Notes: a model not told the origin generated them from the letters alone. A stretch of 64,000 nt of DNA from Streptococcus oralis (GCF_004127215.1 NZ_QEWJ01000010.1:1-64000); one strand, 5' to 3'; positions 20,855-30,644 are shown, counted from the first letter of the stretch. Numbers and translations: made by a program.

Positions 20855-21706
20855 ATGAACAAGCCAGACATCGCAACTATAATTGATCTCCATTTTGAAG
20901 AATTAACCGAGCTCGAGCAAGAAATCGCTCGTTATTTCTTGCAGGTAGATACGATTGTGGATGATTTATCATCTCAACAGGTTACTCAAAAGCTTCATGT
21001 TTCTCAAGCTGCCCTTACTCGTTTTGCAAAAAAATGTGGCTTTACTGGCTATCGAGAATTTGTTTTTCAATACCAGCACCAGGCTAGTAAACAGGACACT
21101 CATTCACACAAACACAGTCCTTTGACCAAACGTGTGCTTCGAAGCTACAGCAACCTACGAGAACAAACACAGGATTTGATTGATGAAGCGCAGCTTGAAC
21201 GTGTAGCTCATTTAATTGAAAATGCTGAACGGGTCTACTTTTTTGGAACAGGGAGTTCCGGTCTGATTGCCCGTGAGATGAAACTACGTTTTATGCGTCT
21301 AGGTGTGGTTTGTGAAGCTTTGACCGATCAGGATGGCTTTGCATGGACAACCAGTATCATGGATGAAAATTGTTTGGTACTTGGTTTTTCCCTCTCAGGC
21401 ACTACCCAATCCGTCCTAGATAGTTTGTTGGATGCCAAGGAAATGGGCGCCAAGACCATTCTCTTTACCAGCGCTCCAAACAAAAATAGTCAGGCTTATA
21501 CCGAAACTGTTCTTGTTGCTAGTCACAGTCAATCATCTTACATCCAGCGTATTTCCGCTCAACTTCCTATGCTTTTCTTTATAGATTTGATTTATGCCTA
21601 CTTTTTGGAAATTAATCGCGATAGCAAGGAAAAAATCTTTAACAGCTATTGGGAAAATAAAAAACTCAACGGCTATCGTAGACAAAAACGCGCTAGAAAA
21701 TCCTAG
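20855..21706 (+). CDS. nanR: RpiR-family regulator of the sialic acid genes
   Basis: The 283-residue protein has an N-terminal RpiR helix-turn-helix (LTELEQEIARYFLQ, then VTQKLHVSQAALTRFAKKCG) and a C-terminal SIS sugar-phosphate domain from about residue 105 (VYFFGTGSSGLIAREMKLRF, LVLGFSLSGTTQSVLD). Position matches the pneumococcal nan cluster regulator, reported to activate the nan genes in response to sialic acid. It is transcribed divergently from pbp2B and convergently with the kinase gene. The ATG follows AAAGGAG. I infer that it binds the repeated 65-bp modules at 25108, 30680 and 34261. Confidence 0.85.
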   Translation: MNKPDIATIIDLHFEELTELEQEIARYFLQVDTIVDDLSSQQVTQKLHVSQAALTRFAKKCGFTGYREFVFQYQHQASKQDTHSHKHSPLTKRVLRSYSNLREQTQDLIDEAQLERVAHLIENAERVYFFGTGSSGLIAREMKLRFMRLGVVCEALTDQDGFAWTTSIMDENCLVLGFSLSGTTQSVLDSLLDAKEMGAKTILFTSAPNKNSQAYTETVLVASHSQSSYIQRISAQLPMLFFIDLIYAYFLEINRDSKEKIFNSYWENKKLNGYRRQKRARKS

Positions 21707-21727
21707 TTTGGTTCAACCAAACTAGGA
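21701..21727. terminator. Terminator at the nanR stop
   Basis: TCCTAGTTTGG and CCAAACTAGGA are perfect inverted repeats around TTCAA, followed by TTGTTTT. The stem includes the nanR stop codon. In the ancestral arrangement it would also have ended the converging kinase gene, whose copy of this hairpin now has only one arm (23190-23200). Confidence 0.85.
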
Positions 21728-21754
21728 TTGTTTTGTCTTGAAATGATAATAGGC
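21717..21754. repeat. 38-bp direct repeat, left copy
   Basis: Identical to 23190-23227. It carries a detached copy of the kinase 3' end fused to the intact nanR terminator. Confidence 0.9.
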
Positions 21755-22001
21755 CCATAGGTGGTTTTTCCAATCTTTCTCTTTGTGCTAATGCCATTTT
21801 TATCTGTATTTTCAGTTCTTCCTTAAATCTCCTTTCCATTTTTGAATGTTTGACATCAAAAAAAGGAAGTTTCAACTATTTGCTGCTTTTACTTCCTCTC
21901 TCTAATTTTATTTAATTATTTTGCTTCGACAAAGTGAGATTTAGATTTTAACCCTTCAGGAAAATAAAACGGGCTATTCTCCTGAAGTATGCTCTGTAAC
22001 A

Positions 22002-22766
22002 TTATAGTTTAATGCAGAGTGTCGCTATATAGTCATTTCCATAGTGGGATAAACGATTTCTTTGATCACAGGATTCATAAAAATCGATCATAGCGAGACC
22101 ATTCTTCAGTTGTCCTCTAATCTGAGTTTCTAAGGTATGGCTAAATTCATATCCATATGCTGGATCTATGCTTATTTTGCCTTGCTCCTCCAACTCTCTT
22201 GAATTAAAAGGGAGTGAAAATTGTAACAGTAATTCCTCATCGGGTTTGTCCCATACAATATCCGCATCATACATGTATATCCAAGGATTCATAAATCCAA
22301 CCATTAAGAGTCCACCCTTTTTCAATACGCGAGCGGCCTCTTTATACATATTTTCTAAATCTTCTATATATACATTTGAAACTGGATTAAAAATAATATC
22401 AAACGTTTCATCTTCAAATGGGAAAGGTTTTATAAGATCGCCTTGAACGGTAGTGATTTTTAAACCTTCTCTTTTAGCAACCATCTCATCCCTTTGTAAT
22501 TGTGACTCAGAAAAATCCATTATGGTTACATCATAACCTTTTGCAGCAAAAACTGGTCCCTGCTGTCCACCACCACATGCTAAACCTAATATCTTTTTTC
22601 CCTTGGCTTTTTCAAACCATTCTGTGGGGACTTTTTCCCCAACAGTTAACGCAACAGAAATTGGATGTTTTCTAACTTCTTCCAATTCTTCATGTGTTAC
22701 TGGCTCAGTATAGTCGTTTTTTACATTATTCCATCTATCTTGATTACATTTTATATAATTGTTCAT
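22002..22766 (-). CDS. Class I SAM-dependent methyltransferase
   Basis: The 254-residue protein has a Methyltransf_11-type fold. Motif I is ILGLACGGGQQGPVFAAKGY near residue 59 (AdoMet loop GLACGGG), followed by VTIMDFSESQL, the acidic VQGDLIKPFPFEDETFDII near residue 107 and AARVLKKGGLLMVGF. The substrate is unknown; proteins of this type modify small molecules or cofactors. It is the only intact gene of the inserted segment, with AT-rich flanks. The start ATG at 22766 follows GAGGAGATTG. It has no functional link to sialic acid that I can see. Confidence 0.85.
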   Translation of the reverse strand: MNNYIKCNQDRWNNVKNDYTEPVTHEELEEVRKHPISVALTVGEKVPTEWFEKAKGKKILGLACGGGQQGPVFAAKGYDVTIMDFSESQLQRDEMVAKREGLKITTVQGDLIKPFPFEDETFDIIFNPVSNVYIEDLENMYKEAARVLKKGGLLMVGFMNPWIYMYDADIVWDKPDEELLLQFSLPFNSRELEEQGKISIDPAYGYEFSHTLETQIRGQLKNGLAMIDFYESCDQRNRLSHYGNDYIATLCIKL

Positions 22767-22911
22767 CTTACAATCTCCTCGTAATTTTATATGATTTCGA
22801 TTTCAGGTGAATAGGTTCCCATTACATTTTTTTCACCTCTACAACTTCTAATTTGTCAATTTTTCGTCCATCTCATTATATCACTTTTTCCTTCTTGGAT
22901 TAGCTTAGTAT

Positions 22912-23127
22912 TTAGAAACAAAGTAAAGTGCTTGTACCGTCTTCTAAGGCTATCTTAAAAGGTATCTCCTCTCATATATTTTTCGATGGTAGGAAATCTG
23001 CTCCTATCGTTCTTTTTTTGTAATTCTCTTTATCTTTCTCATACCAATGAAGCAAGGTCGCCTAATGGTCTTGATAGACCTTTTCGCTACTTTTCATATA
23101 CTGGACAATTTTTCTATCATCAAAAAA
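22912..23127 (-). pseudogene. Decayed reading frame inside the inserted segment
   Basis: Read in one frame on the minus strand, this stretch gives protein-like sequence (FFDDRKIVQYMKSSEKVYQD, then TLLHWYEKDKENYKKRTIGA, then EEIPFKIALEDGTSTLLCF), interrupted by TAG and TGA and ending in TAA. The composition looks like former coding sequence. I do not recognise the family. It occupies part of the 428-bp gap 22767-23194. Confidence 0.35.
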
Positions 23128-23183
23128 AGAATTAAGCAAAACAGTTTTCACTCGAGTAGTGATTAAGTGTTCTGCTTAATTCT
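23128..23183. repeat. 11-bp inverted repeat near the right end of the insert
   Basis: AGAATTAAGCA (23128-23138) and TGCTTAATTCT (23173-23183) are perfect inverted repeats 34 bp apart, 6 bp before the right 38-bp repeat. They could be a terminator relic or an end of the mobile segment. Confidence 0.45.
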
Positions 23184-23189
23184 ATAGTT

Positions 23190-23227
23190 CCAAACTAGGA
23201 TTGTTTTGTCTTGAAATGATAATAGGC
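23190..23227. repeat. 38-bp direct repeat, right copy
   Basis: Identical to 21717-21754. Here it is the real 3' end of the ROK kinase gene plus one arm of the former shared terminator. Confidence 0.9.
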
Positions 23228-24079
23228 ACCCAACATACCTGCTGTATTTTGGTGATGGGCAAATTCTAATCGTGTTTTTTCAGCTAGACTAGGTACAAGT
23301 ACATTTTTCAGAGATGTACGGATCTTTGGTTTGAGGATAGCCTCTTGCCCCATGATACCACCACCTAGAATGACCACTTCTGGATTGGCAACGTAGCAAA
23401 TATTTGCCAGACCTTTTCCTAGATAGTCTACCATTCGGTCAATACCAGCCATGCAGAGTTTATTGCCTTCTGTGGCTTCCTTAAAGATACGACGGCCATT
23501 CCACTGGTCAACTGGATCTCCATGTGCTGAAGCCACATACTCTATCAAGGCTGTCGTAGAAGCCAAATCTTGGAAAGCCCCATCCTGCATATGCATATAA
23601 CCGACTTCACAGGCTGAATTGCTAAATCCATGGAAAACTTTCCCATCCATAATCAAGCAACCACCGATACCTGTTCCAATGGTCAAGCAAAGTGTCACAC
23701 TCGCTCCCTTACCTGAACCAGATACTGCCTCAGCAAGACCTGCACAATTGACATCATTTTCAATTTCACAAGGAATATTAAAACTAGTCTCGATTTCCTT
23801 TTTGAACTGGGTTCCTGCATAGTTAGGAATTTGAGGTCCAGCATAGAAGATTTCACCCTTGTCAGGATCCACCATTCCTGCAGAAGAAATGGCAACACCT
23901 GCTACTGGACCCTTTTCTAAATAGCTGGCTACGATATCCTTTGTCTTTTGTAAGATATGGGGTCCACCCTTAAACGCCTCAGTTGGAATTTCATGCGATT
24001 CAACAAGTTGGCCTTCTTGGTCAATCAAACCATATTTGATGTTGGTTCCGCCAATATCAATTGCAACGTAGTGTGTCAT
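23195..24079 (-). CDS. ROK-family sugar kinase, probable N-acetylmannosamine kinase
   Basis: The 294-residue protein has a ROK ATP-binding start (VAIDIGGTNIKYGLID), the GTGIGGCLIMDGK phosphate loop near residue 135 and a C-terminal VILGGGIMGQ motif. In a sialic acid operon the expected reaction is phosphorylation of ManNAc released by the lyase (NanK role). The usual ROK zinc motif CxCGxxGCxE is not visible; the equivalent region reads ACEVGYMHMQDG. It follows the lyase gene after 17 bp. Its 3' end was the entry site of the methyltransferase segment. Confidence 0.85.
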   Translation of the reverse strand: MTHYVAIDIGGTNIKYGLIDQEGQLVESHEIPTEAFKGGPHILQKTKDIVASYLEKGPVAGVAISSAGMVDPDKGEIFYAGPQIPNYAGTQFKKEIETSFNIPCEIENDVNCAGLAEAVSGSGKGASVTLCLTIGTGIGGCLIMDGKVFHGFSNSACEVGYMHMQDGAFQDLASTTALIEYVASAHGDPVDQWNGRRIFKEATEGNKLCMAGIDRMVDYLGKGLANICYVANPEVVILGGGIMGQEAILKPKIRTSLKNVLVPSLAEKTRLEFAHHQNTAGMLGAYYHFKTKQS

Positions 24080-24096
24080 AAATACCTCCTTATGGA

Positions 24097-25014
24097 TTAG
24101 AGGAAGCGCTCCTTAGTTTCTCGAATCAATTGTGCAGCTGCTTCTACAACTGGATGATCTTCTTCAGTTACTGGTGTCAATGGCGAACGAACTGAACCAA
24201 TATTCAAGCCTTCATTGATCTTCAAGACTTCTTTAATGACACCGTACATATTTCCATGAGCAGCAGTCAATTTACCAATGATTGCATTGATAGCGTATTG
24301 CAATTCACGAGCTGTTTCCAAGTCTTTCTCAGCAATCAACTCATTGAGTTTCAAGAAGAGTTCTGGCATAGCACCATAAGTACCACCGATACCAGCTTTA
24401 GCACCCATGAGACGTCCACCAAGGAACTGTTCATCTGGACCGTTAAAGACGATGTGGTCTTCTCCACCAAGGCTAACAAAGGTTTGGATATCTTGAACTG
24501 GCATAGAAGAGTTCTTCACACCGATAACACGAGGATTTTTCAACATCTCAGTGTAAAGACTTGGAGTCAAAGCAACACCTGCTAATTGAGGAATGTTATA
24601 AATCACGTAGTCTGTGTTTGGTGCTGCAGCACTAATGTCATTCCAGTATTTAGCAACTGAGTACTCAGGCAGACGGAAGTAAATTGGTGGGATTGTTGCG
24701 ATAGCATCTACTCCCAAACTTTCCGCATGGCGAGCAAGTTCCATACTGTCTTTCGTATTGTTGCAAGCTACGTGAGCGATAATGGTCAATTTACCTTTAG
24801 CAACTGCCATGACTTCTTCCAAAATCAACTTGCGGTCCTCTACACTTTGGTAGATACATTCACCAGAAGAACCATTGACATAGAGACCTTGAACTCCCTT
24901 ATCAATGAAGTATTGAACCAAGGCACGCGTACGCTCTGGACTTACTTCTCCTTGATCATCATAACATGCGTAGAAGGCTGGAATGACACCTTCGTATTTT
25001 TTCAAATCTGACAT
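24097..25014 (-). CDS. N-acetylneuraminate lyase
   Basis: Cleaves sialic acid to ManNAc and pyruvate. DapA/NAL-family barrel of 305 residues: YVNGSSGECIYQS near residue 45, YNIPQLAGVAL with the catalytic Tyr near residue 143, and the Schiff-base Lys in VIGVKNSSM near residue 171. GVGGTYG-type residues (KAGIGGTYGAMPE) lie near 210. I leave the symbol blank to avoid confusion with the sialidase nanA. It is the first gene of the lyase-kinase unit, behind the promoter and 65-bp module at 25073-25172. Confidence 0.93.
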   Translation of the reverse strand: MSDLKKYEGVIPAFYACYDDQGEVSPERTRALVQYFIDKGVQGLYVNGSSGECIYQSVEDRKLILEEVMAVAKGKLTIIAHVACNNTKDSMELARHAESLGVDAIATIPPIYFRLPEYSVAKYWNDISAAAPNTDYVIYNIPQLAGVALTPSLYTEMLKNPRVIGVKNSSMPVQDIQTFVSLGGEDHIVFNGPDEQFLGGRLMGAKAGIGGTYGAMPELFLKLNELIAEKDLETARELQYAINAIIGKLTAAHGNMYGVIKEVLKINEGLNIGSVRSPLTPVTEEDHPVVEAAAQLIRETKERFL

Positions 25015-25072
25015 AGATTTTCTCCTAAGATTTCTTTTTTCTGCTGAGAGCAGTTCTATTTTTTACAAGTTT

Positions 25073-25101
25073 AGTATACACCTTGTGAAAATCGCTTTCA
25101 A
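25073..25101 (-). promoter_or_regulatory. Promoter of lyase-kinase operon, with cre over -35
   Basis: TTGAAA (RC of 25096-25101), 17-bp spacer, TATACT (RC of 25073-25078). The catabolite site TGAAAGCGATTTTCA (RC of 25086-25100) covers the -35 box, so CcpA should repress this promoter on glucose. Confidence 0.8.
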
Positions 25102-25107
25102 TATCTT

Positions 25108-25172
25108 GTATACACTTAGATTTTAGTTTCTACTTGTATTTTAGAAACTGTAACGATTGAAAGTAGTTTCAG
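25108..25172 (-). promoter_or_regulatory. Putative NanR module A (two half-sites 40 bp apart)
   Basis: Aligns without gaps to 30680-30744 and 34261-34325. TAGTTTCT (25124-25131) and TAGTTTCA (25164-25171) are separated by exactly 40 bp. The second site lies inside the palindrome TTGAAAGTAGTTTCAG. The module begins 7 bp upstream of the -35 box, a position suited to activation. Confidence 0.65.
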
Positions 25173-25184
25173 AAACAAACCATC

Positions 25185-25829
25185 CTACTGGTATTTGGCG
25201 AAGATTTTCTCCATCAAACCTGCTTGGAGAAAGACTAGCAAACCAAAACCAAAGAGGATAAAGGCTGATCCACCCAAAAGAAGAGTGAATGCGGATAGAT
25301 AAAGAACCATCACAATGAGAAAGAGAATAGCTAACATGAGGAAGAACCATGGGAAGTTAAAACTTGCCAAGATAAGCCCTTTCTGCAGCACTTCTTTCCA
25401 AGACAAATCATAGCGCGCAGCGATGGGATAACTAGCCAGCATCACCAGAGTGAGGAAGATAAGAATCCCCAAACAAATAGCTTTCACAATCTGGAAAGGT
25501 AAACCTGTCTGGCCCCAGAAGAGATAAAGGTCTAAAAGACTCAGCAAAACAACGCCCAACTCCAGCAAACCTAACTGAAAACCCAGTTTTAGATTTTGCT
25601 TGAAAGCTCTCAGGTAGGTTCTGAAAACAGGTACTCGCCTGCTTCTCTTAATCTCAAACATGGTTTGGTAGAGGCTGATTTTAGCCACTCCAATCGTCAC
25701 GATGGGCAAACAAGAGACGACAAAAAGAAGATTGACCGTCACGATATCCAAGACCTTCTCACTGAAACGCATGAGAAAGTTATCTGTATCAAATGCTGCC
25801 TTGATCAGGCTTACTCCTTTTTGTGCCAT
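25185..25829 (-). CDS. YesL-family (DUF624) membrane protein
   Basis: The 214-residue protein has about five membrane helices. It matches the YesL pattern: an early FSEKVLDIVTVNLLFVVSCL segment with the PIVTIG motif, then a cytoplasmic loop KRSRRVPVFRTYLRAFKQNL. These proteins occur next to carbohydrate ABC importers; the function is unknown. It lies 20 bp after yhcH and may be cotranscribed with satABC. NanR module A lies just past its stop but serves the next gene. Confidence 0.82.
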   Translation of the reverse strand: MAQKGVSLIKAAFDTDNFLMRFSEKVLDIVTVNLLFVVSCLPIVTIGVAKISLYQTMFEIKRSRRVPVFRTYLRAFKQNLKLGFQLGLLELGVVLLSLLDLYLFWGQTGLPFQIVKAICLGILIFLTLVMLASYPIAARYDLSWKEVLQKGLILASFNFPWFFLMLAILFLIVMVLYLSAFTLLLGGSAFILFGFGLLVFLQAGLMEKIFAKYQ

Positions 25830-25849
25830 GTTTGCTCCTCCTGATTCTT

Positions 25850-26302
25850 CTAATCAATCAAAATTTTAAAGAGATATTTGCGAACCTTCTCTTCCATACC
25901 TGCATAGCCATTTGGCTGGTGCGGTTCTCTTGGAAAGAAAATCGCAAAATTGTGATAACCCAACAAGAGTGGGTATTTTTCATGACAATGAACAAAACCA
26001 ATGTCACTCGCCTCATCGAATGCTACCGCCTCGTCTTTGATACGTGAACCGTAGCTCGAATATTCATGTCCTTCTACCAGCAAATGCAAGTCTGCATAGT
26101 TCTTATGATACTCAAATTGATCATTTTCAGCTTGATTGAGGACATTTTCCTGAACAACTAGAAAGACCTTGTCCCCGTCAATCTCATACTTACCGAGTTC
26201 GAAAGAATCCTTACGGTGCTGATAGAGATAGTCGATAGCCTTATCTAAATTGGGATGAATCCCTTTGTAAAAGGTGATATTTTTTAAATCGTCAAAAATC
26301 AT
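25850..26302 (-). CDS. YhcH/YjgK/YiaL-family protein (DUF386)
   Basis: The 150-residue cupin-type protein has the family pattern LLVEGHEYSSYG and a C-terminal IFFPREPHQPNGY with metal-type His and Glu. E. coli YhcH lies in the nan operon, and related enzymes act as sugar anomerases, so a sialic acid mutarotase or isomerase role is plausible. It is separated from satC by a RUP-like element and a long inverted repeat. Confidence 0.88.
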   Translation of the reverse strand: MIFDDLKNITFYKGIHPNLDKAIDYLYQHRKDSFELGKYEIDGDKVFLVVQENVLNQAENDQFEYHKNYADLHLLVEGHEYSSYGSRIKDEAVAFDEASDIGFVHCHEKYPLLLGYHNFAIFFPREPHQPNGYAGMEEKVRKYLFKILID

Positions 26303-26348
26303 ACTATTTCCTTCGTTTCTGATAGTTAACCAAAATCATAAATTAAGT

Positions 26349-26411
26349 TTATAAGTGTCTGACAAAATCTCTATGGCATACAAATACCCAACATTTTGTA
26401 GACACTTATAA
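26349..26411. repeat. Long near-perfect inverted repeat upstream of yhcH
   Basis: The 20 bases at 26349-26368 (TTATAAGTGTCTGACAAAAT) pair with 26393-26411 apart from one missing base, around a 24-base loop. No T-run follows. It lies 47 bp before the yhcH start and could form a strong mRNA hairpin or hold operator half-sites. Confidence 0.65.
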
Positions 26412-26426
26412 CTCTATATTCTCTTA

Positions 26427-26529
26427 TACTCAATGAAAATGGAAGAATGAACTAGGAAGCTAACCACAAGCAATACTTAAGTATGGCAAGGTAACGCTGA
26501 CCTTGTCTGAATTTGATTTTCGAAGAGTA
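26427..26529. repeat. RUP-like miniature repeat (degenerate)
   Basis: The ends are TACTCAATGAAAAT and ATTTTCGAAGAGTA, the same as in the elements at 35425 and 61602, but the interior is diverged and shorter (about 103 bp). RUP elements are pneumococcal miniature insertions thought to be mobilised by an IS630-type transposase, with TA target sites. The right end touches the satC stop codon. Confidence 0.7.
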
Positions 26530-27369
26530 TTATCCTTTAACAGCTCCCATAGTAATACCTTGTGTAAAGGATTTTTGGAAGACAAGGAAGACTGTTACGA
26601 TTGGCACTGCTGCAAGAGCTGCACCAGCCATGATCAAACCATAGTTGGTTGCCATTTCGGCCTGCATGGTCGCAACCCCGAGTGAGATAGTCAAGTTTTG
26701 ACGTGAAGTCAACATAACCAACTGCATAAAGTAGTCGTTCCAAGTATTGATGAAGGTAAAGATCGCAAGGGCTGCAAATCCTGGCTTCACAATAGGGAAG
26801 GCTACGCTCCAGAAAGTACGAATTTCACCACAACCGTCGATTTTAGCTGATTCAAGCAATTCTGTTGGGATGTTTTCGCTGAATTGTTTCATGAGGAAGA
26901 CCCCAAATGGCCATCCAATCAAAGGCAAGATAACCGCCCAAAGAGTATCGTGAATTCCCATGAAGTTGACGATACGTACCAATGGTACAAGGACAACCTG
27001 TTTTGGAAGAGCCATGGCAGCGATAAAGACTGCAAAGAGAATGCGCTGACCATAGAATCGTTTTTTAGCCAATACATATCCTGCTAGAGATGAGGTTGCA
27101 CAAACTAGGAACATGGTTACTAGCGAGATAAATACAGAGTTCCACATCCACTGCATAGCAGGGTTTTGCACCATGAGTTGTTGGAAGTTTTCCATGGTTG
27201 GCATTTTAGGGAACCATTGTGGTGGAATCATAATGGTATCCGGTTGTGATTTGAAGGCCCCTGTCAAAATCCAGTAGAATGGAAAGATGAACAGCACGGT
27301 CAACAAGAGCAAGATAATCGTTGAAATAACAGTGAAAGCTGTTAAATGTTTCTTTTGTGTAGGTTGCAT
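26530..27369 (-). CDS. satC: Sialic acid ABC transporter permease SatC
   Basis: The 279-residue MalG-type permease has six membrane helices. The EAA loop that contacts the ATPase is LLESAKIDGCGEIRTFWSVA near residue 186. It ends TMGAVKG, typical of CUT1 permeases. It forms the channel with SatB and takes sialic acid from lipoprotein SatA. The ATPase is not encoded here; CUT1 systems of streptococci often share MsmK encoded elsewhere. It follows satB after 15 bp. A RUP-like element abuts its stop. Confidence 0.92.
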   Translation of the reverse strand: MQPTQKKHLTAFTVISTIILLLLTVLFIFPFYWILTGAFKSQPDTIMIPPQWFPKMPTMENFQQLMVQNPAMQWMWNSVFISLVTMFLVCATSSLAGYVLAKKRFYGQRILFAVFIAAMALPKQVVLVPLVRIVNFMGIHDTLWAVILPLIGWPFGVFLMKQFSENIPTELLESAKIDGCGEIRTFWSVAFPIVKPGFAALAIFTFINTWNDYFMQLVMLTSRQNLTISLGVATMQAEMATNYGLIMAGAALAAVPIVTVFLVFQKSFTQGITMGAVKG

Positions 27370-27384
27370 AACTGTCTCCTTTCT

Positions 27385-28281
27385 TTAGTATTCTACGTCG
27401 TTTCCGAGGATCTTGAATTGAGCAAAGCTGACAATGGCAATCATCACTGCCAAGAAGACACCGATGGTATTTGCATAGCCGTACTCTGTTAATTGGAAGG
27501 CTTTTTCGTAAAGGTAGTACATCAAGGTACTTGTTGAGTAGTTTGGACCACCAGATGTCAAGAGCTGAATCAAGGCGAAACATTGGAATGAGTTGATGGT
27601 TGTAATGATTGCGATGTATAGAGTTGTTGGAAGGAGGCTAGGCCATTTGATCTTCCAGAACACTTGAAACTCAGTCGCACCGTCAACACGCGCTGCTTCA
27701 ACAAGTGAATTGTCAATATTTCCCATGGCAGCGATATAAAGGATAATCGGTTGACCAACAGATGTTGTCAAAAGGATGATCATAATCGCTAGCAAAGCCC
27801 AGTTTTTATCACCCAACCAAGAAATGTTTTGGCTGATGATGTGGCTTGACTTAAGGACAAAGTTTAGAATCCCTGATAGGGGGTCATAAATCCATTTCCA
27901 TACAACCGTTACGGCCACACTACCTGTAACTACAGGAAGGAAGAAGACGAAACGATAGAAAGATCGAGCAATAGCATTTTGATGATAGGTTTGAGATGCT
28001 ACAAAGAGTGAGAAGAGTACAACAATTGGTACTGACCCGATAACCAGGATAACGGTATTGATCAAAGACTTGGTAAAGACAGGATCTTTAAACATGCGAA
28101 TGTAGTTGTCCAAGCCTACAAACTCAAATTTCGTCATGGAGTAGTTGAAGAAACTTGTAATGAATCCCATAATCATAGGAGCCAAGACAAAGATAACAAA
28201 GAAGAACAATACTGGTGCTAGGAAAGCGTAGGAAATCACTGTTTCCCGCATACGAATTTTATTGACTTTCACAGTCGGCAC
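27385..28281 (-). CDS. satB: Sialic acid ABC transporter permease SatB
   Basis: The 298-residue MalF-type permease has six membrane helices. The N-terminal SYAFLAPVLFFFVIFVLAP helix begins near residue 18 and the EAA loop LVEAARVDGATEFQVFWKI lies near residue 194. Partner of SatC. Sequence matches my memory of pneumococcal SatB. It is separated from satA by 188 bp containing a strong stem-loop, which may lower permease expression relative to the binding protein. Confidence 0.92.
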   Translation of the reverse strand: MPTVKVNKIRMRETVISYAFLAPVLFFFVIFVLAPMIMGFITSFFNYSMTKFEFVGLDNYIRMFKDPVFTKSLINTVILVIGSVPIVVLFSLFVASQTYHQNAIARSFYRFVFFLPVVTGSVAVTVVWKWIYDPLSGILNFVLKSSHIISQNISWLGDKNWALLAIMIILLTTSVGQPIILYIAAMGNIDNSLVEAARVDGATEFQVFWKIKWPSLLPTTLYIAIITTINSFQCFALIQLLTSGGPNYSTSTLMYYLYEKAFQLTEYGYANTIGVFLAVMIAIVSFAQFKILGNDVEY

Positions 28282-28411
28282 CTCTCTTTCAAATAGAATA
28301 GTTTTTGATTTTCTTGAACTGTTTTAAAATCAAAATGAAATTTTTTAAGATTCGCTTATGTAAGAACTTCATTTTAATTTCGTGACAGTTCCTTACATTT
28401 CAAACAAAAGT

Positions 28412-28450
28412 CCCCCTTTTCTTACACCTTAGTGCACAGGGAAAAGGGGG
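28412..28450 (-). terminator. Stem-loop between satA and satB (partial terminator)
   Basis: CCCCCTTTTC (28412-28421) and GAAAAGGGGG (28441-28450) are perfect 10-bp arms around a 19-base loop. On the minus strand ACTTTTGTTT follows. Such intra-operon stems commonly leave more binding-protein mRNA than permease mRNA. Confidence 0.7.
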
Positions 28451-28469
28451 AATCAATCTGACTTAGTGC

Positions 28470-29849
<1,380 letters not shown>

Positions 29850-29854
29850 CTATT

Positions 29855-29868
29855 TGTATACGTTTTCA
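29855..29868 (-). promoter_or_regulatory. cre-like site upstream of satA
   Basis: TGAAAACGTATACA (RC of 29855-29868) fits the catabolite-responsive element pattern. It lies between nanE and satA, 57 bp before the satA start, where CcpA could block readthrough or an internal promoter. Confidence 0.6.
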
Positions 29869-29912
29869 TTTTATCCGACGCATCGACCACTCTCCTCTTT
29901 TTTGAGATTGTG

Positions 29913-30611
29913 TTATTTAAGACCGGCAACAAAGCGCTCCGTAATCTCTTTTGGTCTAGTAATAGCACCGCCAACAACGATGCCTCGCACCCCATATTCA
30001 AGGATTTGTTTGGCTTGTTCTGGTGTATGAATTTTCCCTTCAGCGATGACATCCACACCGGCATCGCAGAGTTTTTTGATCAGTTCAAAGTCTGGACCAT
30101 CTACTTTGGGACTATAAGAGGTGTAGCCTGATAGGGTTGTTCCAACAAAATCAACACCTGCTTCGACCGCTGCTATCCCTTCTTCAAAAGTGCTAGTATC
30201 AGCCATTAAGAGTTGATGTGGATACTTTTCTTTGACTTGTCGGATAAAGTCCTGAATTTTCAAACCGTCGTAACGTTCACGTTTGGTACAATCCAGAGCA
30301 ATCACCTCGATATCTAGTTCAGCCAGTTCATCAACTTCTCTCATCGTAGCTGTAATGAAAGGCTCCTGTGGCGGATAGTCACGTTTGATAATCCCGATGA
30401 TCGGGAGTTTCGTAACCTCCTTGATCTCCTTGATATCGCGAACACTGTTTGCTCGGATACCGACTGCTCCACCTTGCTCAGCCGCTTTGACTAGCAAGGG
30501 AATGACTCCTCCCGCTTCTGTATAAAGCGGTTCGTGAGGAAGTGCCTGGCAAGAGACAATGATTCCATCTTTGATTTGTTCAATCAAGGCTTCTTTGCTA
30601 ATCTGTGGCAT
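29913..30611 (-). CDS. nanE: N-acetylmannosamine-6-phosphate 2-epimerase
   Basis: Converts ManNAc-6-P to GlcNAc-6-P in sialic acid catabolism. The 232-residue TIM barrel has [12 protein letters not shown] at the start, [15 protein letters not shown] near residue 52, the [15 protein letters not shown] loop near residue 100 and ALGV-type phosphate residues ([15 protein letters not shown]) near the end. I chose the ATG at 30611, after GGGAGGAAAGAG; an upstream in-frame start at 30656 has no ribosome site and overlaps the -10 region. It is the first gene of the operon behind the promoter at 30645-30673. Confidence 0.94.
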   Translation of the reverse strand: MPQISKEALIEQIKDGIIVSCQALPHEPLYTEAGGVIPLLVKAAEQGGAVGIRANSVRDIKEIKEVTKLPIIGIIKRDYPPQEPFITATMREVDELAELDIEVIALDCTKRERYDGLKIQDFIRQVKEKYPHQLLMADTSTFEEGIAAVEAGVDFVGTTLSGYTSYSPKVDGPDFELIKKLCDAGVDVIAEGKIHTPEQAKQILEYGVRGIVVGGAITRPKEITERFVAGLK

Positions 30612-30644
30612 CCTCTTTCCTCCCTTTCTTGTTCTTATGGGCTT

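Larger units (their letters stand above)
21717..23227. mobile_element. 1.5-kb inserted segment bounded by 38-bp direct repeats
   Basis: The 38 bases at 21717-21754 recur exactly at 23190-23227. They consist of one arm of the nanR terminator plus the last nine codons and stop of the ROK kinase gene. Between them lie a methyltransferase gene, a decayed reading frame and AT-rich filler. The arrangement shows that the segment entered at the kinase 3' end and duplicated the target. No transposase is visible. The stretch 21755-22001 holds no gene that I can support. Confidence 0.7.

Noticed and set aside
21693-21875. 60-codon minus-strand frame crossing the left 38-bp repeat
   Set aside because: It reads through the nanR terminator and stop region, with no ribosome site. 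It is probably chance, or partly the copied kinase end.
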